From: JACXTP01 sp963789555
GTDB taxonomy: Archaea; Thermoplasmatota; Thermoplasmata; Methanomassiliicoccales; UBA472
Direction: 5' to 3'
Length of the DNA stretch: 64,000 nt
Assembly: GCA_963789555.1 (NCBI GenBank)
Contig: CAWBKY010000008.1
Coordinates: 1 to 64,000, forward strand
Each line of letters begins with the position of its first letter. The first letter of the stretch is position 1. Of the stretch, positions 48,976-60,265 are shown in pieces. The position numbers were made by a program, and so were the translations under genes. Under the pieces are notes generated by a model that searched no databases, was not told the origin of the DNA, and saw only the letters and a program-made list of their open reading frames with translations.

Positions 48976-49379
48976 ATGAACGAGTTCGAGGTGGCGAGGA
49001 TCCTGGTGGAGCACCTTTCAAAGGTAAGGGAGGATGAGCTGAGGGCGGCCTATCCCGGCAAGAACATCATCATTGGGCCAGTGCCGAAGTACCCGAGATG
49101 CACCATCGTCGTCCGTGACGATGACGCTCGCGCATCGTGCACAGCGAATGCATCGAGAGCATCTACTCGCTGGTGAACCCAGGGATCCACAGACACCAGA
49201 GACATATGGCCACCGTATCGGAGGAGTTCGTCCTGCTCCTTCCCCAATCGCTGAACCATAAGGGGCTGCCAGGGTTCCTGGTCACAGACATCAAGGTGCA
49301 TGGTGGGGGTAACAAGGTGGGGGCCTTCATCTATAACGAGGGCGGGGCCATCAAGCCGTACCAGCCCCCGAGCGATTGA
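48976..49379 (+). CDS. Hypothetical protein (one frameshift)
   Basis: About 134 residues from ATG 48976 (MNEFEVARILVEHLSKV). Two frames are joined near 49135, linking IIIGPVPKYPRCTIVVRDDD to SECIESIYSLVNPGIHRHQ. It ends NKVGAFIYNEGGAIKPYQ. The composition is soluble and alpha/beta. TTTTTAATAG about 30 nt upstream may be the TATA box. No family recognised. Confidence 0.5.
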
Positions 49380-49640
49380 GATTAGTGAGATAATGGAGGC
49401 CATGCGGCTTGATCACCAACGTAAATTGATTTTTACACCGAGGTCATATGTTATTTTTATTCTTCATTCCCTATTATTAGCGATCGATGCCCTGGTATCG
49501 CCTATTTTTGAATGGTCTGAGACTATTGGTCTGATGGCCCATATTCTGGTAACATCGTTGATAATGACCTCGTTCTGTTTATATATTCACCTCAGACTAT
49601 TATTTTATGGCGAGTTGATATTCCTCCATCAGAGAGGTCA

Positions 49641-52600
49641 ATGCAGAGCATCCGTTTGCTTAGCTGGGTCTCTCTATTCTTTCTAGTCCTTCTGATACTG
49701 TTCACATTGATACCAGCTCCAGGGATGGGGGATCCATCGATCGGCACACAACGACGGGCCGTCCATGGATCCCACCAGGTATTCCGACGCTCCGGCCGAT
49801 ATCGAGGCCACATTCCCATCGGCGCCGTTGATCTCATCCGCCACCCCGGGGGACGCCCAGGTGGTCCTGGTCTGGATCGCGGCCTTGAACCATGGTTCCC
49901 CGATAACGAACTATAAGGTGTACCGGGGCACGACCTCGGGCGGTGGGATGCTGGTCGCCACCATCGGGGACGTCCTGACCTACAGCGACCCTGGCCTCAC
50001 CAATGGTGTGACATATTACTACAGGGTGAGCGCGGTCAATGCGATCGGGGAGGGTGCACTGTCGAACGAGGTCTCGGCCACCCCGGCCACCGTTCCCTCG
50101 GCCCCCACCTGACCTCGGCCACGCCCGGTGATGCCGAGGTGGCCCTGGCATGGACCGCCCCCGCGGATGGCGGTGCGCCTATCACCAGCTATAGGGTGTT
50201 CCGGGGGACCTCGTCCGGTGGAGGTGAGCCTGCTCACGGACCTCGGCGACGTTCAAACCTACATCGACACCGATTGCACCAATGGAGTGACTATATTACT
50301 ACCGGGTGAGCGCGGTCAACGCGATAGGGGAGGGGCAGCGGTCCAATGAGCGCGATGCCGAGCCGATCGGGCTGCCATCGGCCCCTCAGAACCTCCAGGC
50401 CACCCCAGGTGACGCCTATATCAATCTCACCTGGGAGGCCCCGTCGAGCGATGGCGGCAGCGACATCATCAGCTATGAGGTCTGGAGAGGTGCGACCTCA
50501 GGTACGGAGTCGTTCCTCATCGATGCCGGGTCTGACCTCTGGTTCAATGACACCGGCCTTACCAATGGGCAGACCTACTATTATGTCGTCAAGCGCGAGG
50601 AACGCGATGGGACCGGGCCCGAACTCGAGCGAGGCCAACGCGGTCCCCAGCCCTACGATGACAATGCCCTCCGAGCCTGAGGGCCTGGTGGCCACACCAT
50701 CGAACGGACAGGGTCCTTCTCGTCTGGTCCGCCCCCACGAACAATGGTGGCGCGGCGATCACGAATTACACCATCTATCGCGGGACGGCCTCGGGCGGGG
50801 AGACGCTGCTTGCCATCGATCGCAGACCTGCTCAGCTACACCGACACCGACTGCACCAATGGCCAGATCTACTATTACAGGGTCGGTTCCGTCAACTCGG
50901 TGGGGGAGGGGCCGCTGTCCGAGGAGGCGTCGGCCATTCCCGCCACGGTGCCAATGGCACCTTCCTTCCTCACGTCAGCGGTGACTGGCGATGGGCAGAT
51001 AGCATTAGCGTGGATCGCCCCGGCAGATGGTGGTGCGCCCATCACCAACTACAGCATCTATCGAGGCACGACCTCGGGCGGGGAGACGTTGCTGACCAGT
51101 CATCGGGAACGCCCTGATGTTCAATGACGCTGGGCTCGAGATCGGGACCACCTACTACTATGTGGTGAGCGCCATCAACTCGATGGGGGAGGGGCCCATG
51201 TCCAACAAGGTGTCTATCGCCCCGTCCACGGTCCCTTCGGTACCCCGAGAGCTGGACGCGGTCGCAGGGGACACCGTGGCGGACCTGAGCTGGACCGCAC
51301 CGTCCTATGTCTGGTCTATGGCACCCTGATCTATCATCTGTTCCGCGATGGCTCCGAGATCTGGAGCGGGACGGATACGTATTATGGCGACACCTCCCTC
51401 GAGAACGGGGTCACATACTCATATCAGGTGTCGGCGCAGAACTCGATCGGCTGGGGCGCCAACTGCACCGCCATCATGGTCACGCCGATGTCGGGGGAGT
51501 CCGTCCCGACCGCCCCGTATGGGATTGACGGCCAACCCCCGGGACTCCTTGGTGGACCTGAGCTGGTCGTCGCCCTCCTATGTCGGTCCAGGGCCGATGA
51601 CCTACCATCTGTTCCGCGATGGTTCCCATGTCTGGAGCGGGACGGCCCTGGGGTACACAGATGCCGCCGTGACCAATGGGGTCACCTATTCCTATACCGT
51701 GGCGGCGGAGAACTCCATTGGGCTATGGTCCGAACAGCACTGCCGTGAGCGCCACGCCGATGGCCGGAGATGACGTCCCCTCCACCCCGGTCGGGCTTAC
51801 GGCATCAGCGGATAACGAACTGGTCGAACTGTCCTGGACCTCGCCAACATATTCGGGACCGGGCACGCTCACCTACCACCTGTTCCGGGACGGGGCGGAG
51901 ATATGGAACGGCAACTCAACGACCTATGTCGATTTCATGCTCACCAAAGGTGTGCAGCACTCGTACACCGTGGCCGCGGAGAACTCCATCGGATGGGGGC
52001 CGAACAGCAGCGCCGTGCTCGCGACCCCGTTCGGCGTCCCCGATGAGCCCTGGGGACTGACCGTGGTCGTCGGTGATGGACGATCGTCCTTGCATCTGGA
52101 ACGGGGTGAACTACTCCGGGCCAGGACCGTTGCTGTACCATCTGTTCCGGGATGGGATGGAGATATGGTCCGGTCCCGATACATCATATGATGATACTGG
52201 ACTTGTGAAGGGCCAGACCTATCGAATACAATGTGGCGGCCTCCAACTCGGTGGGATGGGGCGGTAACTCCTCGAGCGAGGATGGGACGCCCTGGGGACC
52301 CCCCTCCATACCGACCGGACTGCATGCCATATCCGGTAACGGATTCGTCCTGCTGAACTGGACCATACCTTCTTACCTAGGTCCTGGGACGATATCCTAT
52401 CATCTGTTCCGTAATGGCACCCTTCATTGGTCCGGCACATCGCTCGAGTTCAACGACACCTCCGTGGTGAACGGGATCGGCTACTCTTATTCGGTGGTCG
52501 CGGAGAACGATGAAGGGATGGGGGTCGAACAGCAGCTCGGTGAACGCGACCCCTAACGGGATGGTGCCCGTCCTGCCCGGCCCACCGACCGATCTGGAGG

Positions 52601-53055
52601 TCGAGGCGGGCGATGGCGAGGTCACCTTGAGCTGGAAGGCACCGAGCGGATCTGGCGATGCGTCCCTCACCGGTTACAACGTGTACCGTCGCATCCCATC
52701 TGGCGTTTACAGCCTCATAGCTACGGTGATCGGGACCTCCTATATCGACCACAACGTGACCAACGGTCATGAGTACCAATACAAGGTGTCCGCAGTCAGC
52801 GCCCTGGGAGAGGGCGACGTGACCGCGGAGGTCATGGTAATGCCGGAATCGTCTTATTTGGGGGTGGTCGATGGGGCGGGCATGCTGCTCTTCCTTATCT
52901 CTGTCGCGCTACTGTCGGTCACGGTCATCGCCGTGGTGATCGTCCAGAGGAGTAAGAAGGAACTGGTAGTTCGAAAATATTCCGGTATCAGTCTGGAGTC
53001 CTCTCCACTGCTTCCGTTCGAGATTTCTGAGACCTCGGCCGGGATGGTATTCTGA
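49641..53055 (+). CDS. Surface protein with about eleven fibronectin type III repeats (many frameshifts)
   Basis: About 1,130 residues. Signal peptide MQSIRLLSWVSLFFLVLLILF at ATG 49641 (GAGAGGTCA upstream), then tandem FN3 domains of about 90 residues from 49,810 to 52,850. Each repeat shows the core PGDAQVVLVWIA, TNYKVYRG, TYYYRVSAVNAIGEG pattern; repeats 6-10 have a variant (LTYHLFRDG, YSYTVAAENSIGWG). A C-terminal helix (MLLFLISVALLSVTVIAVVIV) anchors it, followed by a cytosolic tail. At least eight indels scatter it over three frames. Likely an adhesin or scaffold on the cell surface. Confidence 0.85.
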
Positions 53056-53074
53056 CGGATGTCCGGAAATGTTC

Positions 53075-53821
53075 TCAGGCTGACCAGGAGATGATAGTCG
53101 TTCAATTGTTCAATTTCGACGGTGGCGTCGATGATGGTGCATTCCAGCAGGTGCCCTCCCGCCGTGCGGTCATCGGTCAGGAAGTGGAGATGATACCCGA
53201 CGGAGTCGACCCCGTCCATGCTTTCGGGGAAGAAGAAGCCCACGGCGGTGCCCTCGACATCGTTGAGATCGAATATGGTCTGATTTGCCACCGCATCTGC
53301 CAGACGGTGGGTAGGGCTTGGTCTGCGACCGGGACGCTTCTCGTTTCCGCATAGGCAAAGAGACCGACCACTTTTATGGCATAGATGGCATCATCGTTCG
53401 GCAGCATCAGGCCGATCTCAGACCTCAGCTGCGAATAGTTGGAGATGTTGGCGACCGCAAATGTCTGGTCCATGTCGAAGAAGGTGACGGTGGCGTAAGG
53501 GGTCCTCTCCGAGGGGGCTATCTCCCTGGGATGGCCGTCGGTGGGGATCTGATAGAAATTTCCGTCCAACGCGATACATCTCCCCATCCAACCCGTTTAG
53601 GGTGCCAATGCCAAAGTCACCATGCTCTGCGAGCTCGGCGAAGGTGGTGTTCCCATCATAGTCGCCTGCGGAGAACGTGCTGAAAGGTGCGATCTGGTAC
53701 AGCGTGCCCTCCTCTGATGGTATGGGTTGATAAATAGGCAGCGAGTAACAAACATCGCGACGATTATCACCGCAGCGATAGGTACGAACATTTTCCATGG
53801 AGGGGCATCATCCATTCCCAT
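53075..53821 (-). CDS. budA: Alpha-acetolactate decarboxylase with N-terminal membrane anchor (frameshifted)
   Basis: Converts acetolactate to acetoin. The family core is LYQIAPFSTFSAGDYDGNTT, HGDFGIGTLNGLDGEM, YATVTFFDMDQTF and YAIKVVGLFAYAETRSVP. The zinc ligands HLHFLTDDRTAGGHLLE (H-x-H and H) are present. An N-terminal segment KMFVPIAAVIIVAMFVTRCLF is a signal or anchor, so the enzyme may act outside the cytosol or be membrane-tethered. Breaks near 53720, 53600 and 53330. The end at 53075 needs one base change in the GGTCAGCCTG stretch; the frame otherwise runs on antisense to the FN3 gene. Follows a GldA-type gene on the same strand. Confidence 0.88.
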
Positions 53822-53849
53822 AACCCGTCCTGATATCCACCACGACCAC

Positions 53850-54962
53850 TTATTTCTTGGCTAAGGACCGTTGGACTCTTCCTAGCTTTCCCGATGGCAT
53901 CCGCGGCCAGCATGGCGTCGAGCACCCTTCCGGAAGTGATGGTGCCCCCTTCATGGTGGATGGGCTGCTCGGGGGCACAGGCCTTTTCCGCCGCGACCAT
54001 CAGCCTCTCCAGGCTGGCATTGCCCAAACCGATGTCCTCCAGCGTGGTCGGCAAACCCACCTCCTCGCAGAAGGAGAAGACCGTCTCCGATTCCTCGATC
54101 GGGGCGTCGGTGAGCTGGAGCCCGGCGAGGACCCCGAAGGCCACCTTCTCGCCATGGTAGAAGGCGTGGGTCTCCTCCAGGGCGGTCAGCCCGTTGTGGA
54201 TGGAGTGGGCCGATGCCAGCCCAGCGCTTTCGAACCCGAGCCCGCTCAGAAGTATGTTCGCCTCCACGATATGGTCGAAGGCCGGGGTGACGATATGGTT
54301 CTCATTGGCGACCTTGGCGGCGGCGACCATGGTCAGCAAGGTTTCGTAGCAGAGCTTTGCGATCCGAAGCCCGGCATCGGTGCTGATCCCCCCGCATTCG
54401 TTCGGCGACCGGGTGCGGTGACAGGACCTGGCCTCGAACCAGGTGGACAGCGCGTCGCCCATCCCCGCGACCAGGAAGCGCGTCGGTGCCGCTGCGATGA
54501 TGTCCAGGTCCACCAAGACCGCGGCCGGGTTCGATCCTTTGATAGCAGCACCGATTCGAAGGTCCCCTCCTTTGAGTACACCACCGCGCATCCGCTGCAT
54601 GGTGCATCGGTCGAGGCGATGGTAGGCACGATGATCACGGGGATGCCTGCCCGATCGGCGACGATCTTCGCCGTGTCGATGGTCTTCCCACCCCCCATGC
54701 CGACCATGACATCCACCTGCTTGAGGGTGATGATGTCAAATATCCTGGCCAGCTCCTCCTCGCAGCACTCTCCGCGGAACGTCTCGGTATGGATTGCTTT
54801 GACATCAAGGTCGAGATCGCAAGCGGGAAGTACCCGATCGATGACCGATGGTGAGGCCAATAACAGCCCCTGGCTGCCGAGCAAATCGATGAGCGAAGGC
54901 AATTCGCCAATGGCCCCGACTCCTTGGATATATTTTCCTGGAAAAACAGCCTTTTTGAACAT
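53850..54962 (-). CDS. gldA: GldA-type iron/zinc-containing dehydrogenase (frameshifted)
   Basis: Polyol dehydrogenase, about 370 residues. NAD-binding MVGMGGGKTIDTAKIVAD, the metal ligands Asp (GMGDALSTWFEARSC), His (GLASAHSIHNGL) and His (HAFYHGEKVAFG) are in place. A break near 54545 joins GTFESVLLSKD to GSNPAAVLVDLD. The natural end RVQRSLAKK at 53850 needs one A less in the GGGAAAGC run. ATG at 54962. Members act on glycerol, but also on acetoin and 2,3-butanediol. The adjacent budA makes acetoin or butanediol the likely substrate here. Confidence 0.85.
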
Positions 54963-55084
54963 ACCAACCTCTGATATTTCATATTTGCATAGCACTAGTT
55001 AAACATGCATCGATCCAGCCTACCTGGAGGGTTACGAACATGCGTGATCGGTCATCCTCGATCCAGACTGCCATTGATTTGAAT

Positions 55085-55631
55085 TTAATATTCATTATTA
55101 AAATATGGAAAGTTGTTGGTCATGGCTGCCTTCTTCGGATCTAAACGAGCGTCTACCTCCATCCATGCTGCCCTCTTGAGCTTGAAATCGGTCCTTTCCT
55201 TTTCCGTCGTGGGTAATGACTGGTACGAACAACGACCATCACCGCACGCTGCACATTCCTTGTGCACGAGCTTATGGTATGGGTCTCTAGCCATGGTCTT
55301 GGCTGGGTCGATGTAGCAATAAAGGCACCCGATCCCCTCCTCCCCATACTCGTGGAATACCTTGGCAAGGATGCAATCGTATGCCATTCCATCCCTCATA
55401 TGGCAAACACCATACTTTGGGAGGTCCGGCAGGCCCCGTTCCGATCCTCTCACCGATGCGCTCACCATATTCCATGATCGACCTCACGATCAATTCCTTG
55501 CCTTTCTCCATTCCGAATTCTTCAATGAGGGTCTTGGAGAAGGACAGATGCAACAAGGCCAACCGGGTCATGGCCACCTCGACCTCATGAACGGCTTCCG
55601 CTTGGGGCACAAAACCATCTTCTTTTTTCAT
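55085..55631 (-). CDS. L-2-amino-thiazoline-4-carboxylic acid hydrolase-like protein (one frameshift)
   Basis: About 181 residues from ATG 55631 (MKKEDGFVPQAEAVHEVEV). The helical N-terminus EEFGMEKGKELIVRSIMEYG leads, after a break near 55445, to GVCHMRDGMAYDCILAKVF, the cysteine-rich IGCLYCYIDPAK and CAACGDGRCSY. This pattern is that of the ATC-hydrolase (PF14196-like) family, common in anaerobes and methanogens with no proven role. The cysteines could bind metal. Confidence 0.65.
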
Positions 55632-55917
55632 GCTCGACGACCTCGTGTGACATGAGTGCAGGGGGCTAAAAAATAATGCTGTCATCGGACCAGAGGAGTG
55701 TTGTTTCCATATTACTCCAATCCAAGGGTTACCTATCAAAACATGATGATGACTTACGACTACCCTATTGAAAGGAGGAAAAAGATAGCGTTTTGGGGAT
55801 TTATGTGTTATGTCAATTTTTGTAAATGAAAACCAATAATATGAGAATATTACACAAACGTTAATAATTTATAACGGTGACAAACATGTATTTTTAGGGG
55901 AGGATTATCTGAAAAGC

Positions 55918-56792
55918 GTGAAAATTGGTCTGTTGGTCGTCTTGGTCTTTTTTTCGATGTTGTTGATGGTTTTCCCGATGGGAAATGTGACCGCGATAAC
56001 GGGGAATTATCAGCCAGATGGGAATGCGCATCCCTATGTGGGATTGGTGGTCTTTGATGTCCTAAATGAGGATGGGGACGCCGTACCTGCATGGCGTTGC
56101 ACCGGCACCCTCCTTTCGCCCACGGTCGTTCTGACCGCTGGGCATTGCTGCGGATGGGGCGGTTGCGGCAAGGGTTTGGTTTGATGAGGGCCCAATTCCA
56201 TATTACACCTCTCCAGGTGGGGAATATCCATTTGGTGGGGATACGTCATATGAAGGGATACCCATACCTCTATCCAGGTTTTGCTCACCTCTTTGAAAGG
56301 CAATGCCAATGGCATTCCTTTCTTCATCACGGGGGATATCGGAATAGTAGTGTTGAGCGAGCCTGTCCCAACGAGCGTGGTCAGCACCTATGGTCAGTTG
56401 CCCTCGGAGGGCATGGTTGATAAGTCTACCAGTGGGAACCGGGGTAGAAATGGTAGGTTACGGTGTGCAAGAACAGGTGAAGCCAAAGAACATGGGGCCA
56501 TACAATGCGTGGTATGGCTTTAGAGGAGCGTTTCTATACACCGGCAAACATCATACCTGGCCAGTTCTCTTGGAGCGATGAGTTCCTGAGAGTGAGCGCG
56601 AATCCGGCACAAGGGAAGGGCGGAACCGCGTTCGGAGACTCTGGGGGACCAGTGTTCCTCAGAGAGACTAACACCATCTTTGCAGTGAACTCATATGTGA
56701 CCAACGCAAATTGTGCCGGCGTCACATATCATAGCCGCATAGACAATCCAGTGGCTTTGGAGTGGATCAACACCTTCCTAGATGAGCCATGA
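55918..56792 (+). CDS. Secreted trypsin-like (S1) serine protease (frameshifted)
   Basis: Signal peptide KIGLLVVLVFFSMLLMVFPMGNVTA at GTG 55918, with AGGGGAGGA upstream. Catalytic triad: His in VVLTAGHCCGW, Asp in FITGDIGIVVL, Ser in TAFGDSGGPVF. Five or so frame changes (near 56180, 56310, 56440 and 56520) break it. About 290 residues, typical trypsin size with a C-terminal end VALEWINTFLDEP. S1 trypsins are scarce in archaea. Substrate unknown, and an inhibitor gene is not seen. Confidence 0.85.
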
Positions 56793-57337
56793 GAAACCAC
56801 TTCAATCTTTCCTTTTTTAACATCTGGTCAATTTTCGTGACTGACCGCTGGCCAGATGGTTGGGCGCATTAAAACCCTGAATTGAATTGAAAATAGCATG
56901 ACTGGATAGAACAGACGTGCTCTCAGCGGGAGTGACCTATGGCTCATCCAGATAACCATTTATTCTGTTTAAAAAAAGATTTTTTGTAGCTTTGCATCCA
57001 AAAATTAAATACAGTATTATATATAATATACTAAATATTAAATAAGGACATTTCCTTGCAGGGATCATCCTTCCAGCGGTTGTGAAGTGATGCAGTGGTT
57101 TTTTCACATGTTAGGATAGCTGGTCCGAATAAGATTTAAACCGCTATAAAGCCCTTTTACATTCATTTTAATTCGACGAATGACGTCATAAACTATCAAT
57201 AAATATGACAAACGTTAAGTATAATCCCTTGAATTTTTAAATCAATACCTTTTTGGGATACTTTTTCTGAAACTGCGCGGGTCTGGTCAGAAGCGGATGA
57301 TCACGACCTTATCTCGTAACGTAGGGGAGGTTAGACC
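56793..57337. other. AT-rich intergenic region with a dispersed repeat
   Basis: 545 nt without a gene. It starts with a T-rich tract (CTTTCCTTTTTT) suitable as terminator of the protease gene, contains the repeat copy at 56915-57035, and has several ATATAATATA stretches. A GGGGAGG ribosome site lies just before the next ATG. Confidence 0.5.
56915..57035 (+). repeat. Dispersed intergenic repeat, copy B
   Basis: Shares with the copy at 60064 the ordered blocks GTGCTCT, GGGAGTGA, GCTCATCCAGAT and, about 50 nt on, GCATCCAAA, then an AT-rich end with TATTATATATAATATA. The spacings (25-26 nt and 49-52 nt) are nearly equal. No ORF is within it. Confidence 0.6.
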
Positions 57338-57730
57338 ATGTTAGGCGATGTGGCGTATGAAGGAAAAGGACAAAGGATCGGGATGAAAGTCTTGCGGAAC
57401 GGTTTTTGGGAAACAAGCTGGGCCATGAAAGGGATGTTCCAAGGGGAAAGGTTCTCAACTACTTGGACATCCGAAGGTCAACCAAGACCAGATGGGACCA
57501 TGGGCTTTGAGTTCTGGGGTTTTTATAACACGGAAAGTGGAATGGCAGGTGCGTTCAGAGGCTCCGGAAATGCAAAACTTGGAGCTGACGGCTCGATGGT
57601 GGCAAGGGGAAGTGTGGAATATTCTAACCCGCCAGGCAAGTATGCGAAATACAACGGAATATCCGTCGTCTTCGAGTTCGATATGGACAAGGATGGTAAC
57701 TTCAGTAACAAAGGATGGGAGTGGAAGTAG
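57338..57730 (+). CDS. Hypothetical beta-rich protein
   Basis: 130 residues from ATG 57338 after GGGGAGGTT. Alternating strands (KVLRNGFWETSWAMKGMFQG, FSTTWTSEGQPRPDG, MAGAFRGSGNAKLG) with many glycines and a closing strand VVFEFDMDKDG suggest a beta-barrel of the lipocalin or DUF3224 kind. No signal peptide. Stop TAG. Function unknown. Confidence 0.6.
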   Translation: MLGDVAYEGKGQRIGMKVLRNGFWETSWAMKGMFQGERFSTTWTSEGQPRPDGTMGFEFWGFYNTESGMAGAFRGSGNAKLGADGSMVARGSVEYSNPPGKYAKYNGISVVFEFDMDKDGNFSNKGWEWK

Positions 57731-57794
57731 AATCCTTGAGTTTGAAACCCCTTCTTTTTTATCCTGATCTAAACATTATTAAAAAAGGACAGTG

Positions 57795-57900
57795 GTAGAT
57801 AGTCAAGATGTAAGAAGACTCCCTCGCGCATCCAGATTGCTATTTTTATTTTGTATTAAAACAATTTTAATATAATTTTATATTAATATTAAAAGTATAA
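57795..57900 (+). repeat. Dispersed intergenic repeat, copy C (partial)
   Basis: Carries CCTCGCGCATCCAGATT at 57823-57838 and TATTTTTATTTT followed by an AT-rich end (TAATATAATTTTATATTA), matching the middle and end of copies B and D but lacking the CATCCAAA block. It lies between convergent genes. Confidence 0.5.
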
Positions 57901-57982
57901 TAAATATATTGTCCGCTTGATGTCATTGCATGTAGCATTGTAAAAAATATGCTGAAAAAATTGGAAAGGAAGAGGTTTGTCG

Positions 57983-59507
57983 TCAGGCCTTGCGCCGTAG
58001 GACGAGCACGATGACCGCGACGCCCAAGACCGCGACGAGGACGAGGGTGATCAGCACCATCAGGTTCAACGAGGCGATCTGGTCATCCAATTGGTCGGAC
58101 TGGGCCCCCGCGTTCTGAGGGTCGTTGGTACCCAGGTCCTGCAGCGAGAACACGGCATCGGCCGATACCTGACCGACGCAGGAGGCGGTGACCTTGCCGT
58201 TGAAGTTCACGGTGTCGTCACTGCTCGGAGCGGTCAGGTCGATGGCGTATTCGCCCCCGCCCAAAGAGCGAGAAGTGACCGCCACCTCGTTACCTGAAAG
58301 GGTGACCTTGAACGTGGGGACCGACGTGGCACCATCGACCTTCACGATCAGCGTGGCATTCTGGCCGGAACAGGCCTGGAGCGATGGGTTCTGAACCGTC
58401 ACCATAAGTTCGGGCCGATATACCGTCACGCCATCGGCCGAGAGCAAGGCCACCGACGACCCATCCAGGGAGTTGGACATGGTCCAGCACTCATTCCCGC
58501 ATTGGGTCTTGTCGATCACCTGGTTCGAGGCCCTCCCATAGGACATCATAGAAGTTAGTGTACGAATCCAGGACCCTTGCGAGCGAACCATCATGGCTGA
58601 TCCAGATCGTCCCATAGAAACTGGCAATCGGCATCTGCCAGATGACGCCGTTCATCGACATGTCGTACATGAAGAGATAGTCATCGGAGACCCCGAAAAG
58701 GGTGGACCCGTCCCCCGAAAGGGCGATATGGACCTCGCCTTCCCCGAAGTCCGGGTACCACCAGTTGGCGCTGCCGTCGTCATAGCGTTCGATGACGAGC
58801 TTGCCATCATACCCGGAGAATGCCAACCAGATGCCATCATCGCTCATCTTCACGTCCGTGAACCAGTTAGACAGCGTCTGGGTGTCCAAAGGGTTGAGGT
58901 CTCCATCGAAGATGACGTAGGTATGGAACGAGCACATCGCGATCACGTCCCCGTCCCTCGACATGGCCACATGGTGGTAGTCCCCGCTGACCATGTCATA
59001 TTTCTTTGAGACCCCTTGGGCCGACAGGAGGAACGTCTCGTCGACCATTCCGATCACCAGTTTGGAGCCATCATAGGTGATGACCATCTCGTTCAGGTAG
59101 GGGTCCGACAGCTGGTAGGAGGTGATTACCGTCCCCGTCGTGGCATTGAACATCCTGACCCAACCGGAGGCGTCGGCGTATGCCACCACCTTACCGTTCC
59201 CCGATATCGCTAAAGCCTGTTTGAGGCTGCCACCGGCCTTGCCAGTGGTGTTCCAGAGCATTTCCTTCTCGGCTATGGAATAGACCGCCAATCTAGATGA
59301 GGTGGTGTTCAAGGCAGCCAGGAGGCTCCCGTCCTCGCTCAGCACTAGGGTCCCCCAGGACGAGGTGTTGCCGTCCTTGAACTCCCAATAAGCATCATTT
59401 AGGTCCACTTCTGCACCGGAGGCGCCCCCCGGGGCGAGCACTATCAATGGCGAAAGAAGCATGAGCGCGCCCAACGCCAATGCCATGGCCCGTACTGGTC
59501 GGTTCAT
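57983..59507 (-). CDS. Secreted beta-propeller surface protein with C-terminal anchor (one frameshift)
   Basis: About 508 residues. Signal peptide MALALGALMLLSPLIVLAPGG after ATG 59507. The main part is a WD40-like propeller of about six repeats with the recurring pattern SEDGSLLAALN, SGNGKVVAYAD, SRDGDVIAMCS, SDDGIWLAFSG, SGDGSTLFGVS, SHDGSLARVLD. A break near 58545 leads to SLDGSSVALLSADGV, then a beta-sandwich domain, and the C-terminal helix MVLITLVLVAVLGVAVIVLVLRR. Predicted cell-surface protein of unknown target. Confidence 0.8.
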
Positions 59508-59676
59508 GCGGGATTCATTATTTTTTAATGATTAAATAATAATCCCCCGGTTATCAGAAAAACGATGATGTGATGACGATCGGGGACATGAGCGATAAAA
59601 TGAGGTGGAGGGAGAAATTTGCTCCACCTTTTCCACCGATCGGTTGTGGTGGCATAGACCGGGGACGAGGATCGCT

Positions 59677-59823
59677 TTATTTCTTCCCACCATAGGCTTT
59701 CACTGGCTTGTCATCGTTACATATTCTTTCCTCGCCACAATACTTGCATTTGTGTAACGTCTTTCTCATCTTCTTAGGCAGTTCGTTCTTCTTCGCACAG
59801 GCATCGCAATAGTAGTTTACCAT
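59677..59823 (-). CDS. Small zinc-finger protein (48 residues)
   Basis: Reading the minus strand from ATG 59823 gives MVNYYCDACAKKNELPKKM, then KTLHKCKYCGEERICND, ending with KAYGGKK and TAA. Two CxxC pairs and an extra Cys fit one zinc site. Basic and only 48 residues, it is the kind of small zinc-ribbon protein typical of archaea. Function unknown. Confidence 0.65.
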   Translation of the reverse strand: MVNYYCDACAKKNELPKKMRKTLHKCKYCGEERICNDDKPVKAYGGKK

Positions 59824-60265
59824 TGATTCACTTCCATGTCCTTGGTTCAAGAGTTTCGTGAATGTATTTGCTGCGGTTTTAGAGGCACCTAGCGTCAGGA
59901 ACCCATCTGATATCCGTAGGGAATGTCCGACCCTTACAAGCGATCTCCCCTATGTGGACTTACTGAGAAGGACGAGATCATTCATTTGCCTATCAACTCT
60001 TAATAAATGACAAAGCTGCGGCCATAATATCCAAATAGGACCTTAGGAACTGGATATGCGTAAAGATGCTCTGGCCGGGGAGTGAACCCTCGCTCATCCA
60101 GATTACTATTTTTTTTGATTAAACCGTTTTTGGTACTTTTACATCCAAACTTCAATTATATTATAATATAATTTTAATAAATATTTATGCCATCAGACTG
60201 GCCGCCTATAGTCTATTATATGGTCGCCGTACAATCACTGGTCAGAAGGACCTGATGGAGAAAAG
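59824..60265. other. Intergenic region upstream of the arginase-fold gene
   Basis: 442 nt without a recognisable gene. It contains repeat copy D (60064-60185). TTAATAAATATTTATG near 60174-60189 is a plausible TATA region for the gene at 60266. Confidence 0.45.
60064..60185 (+). repeat. Dispersed intergenic repeat, copy D
   Basis: Ordered blocks GATGCTCT, GGGGAGTGA, CGCTCATCCAGATTACT, ACATCCAAA and an AT-rich end (TTATATTATAATATAATTTT) correspond to copy B over about 120 nt. It ends 80 nt before the arginase-fold ATG, so it may act as or contain a promoter. Confidence 0.6.
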
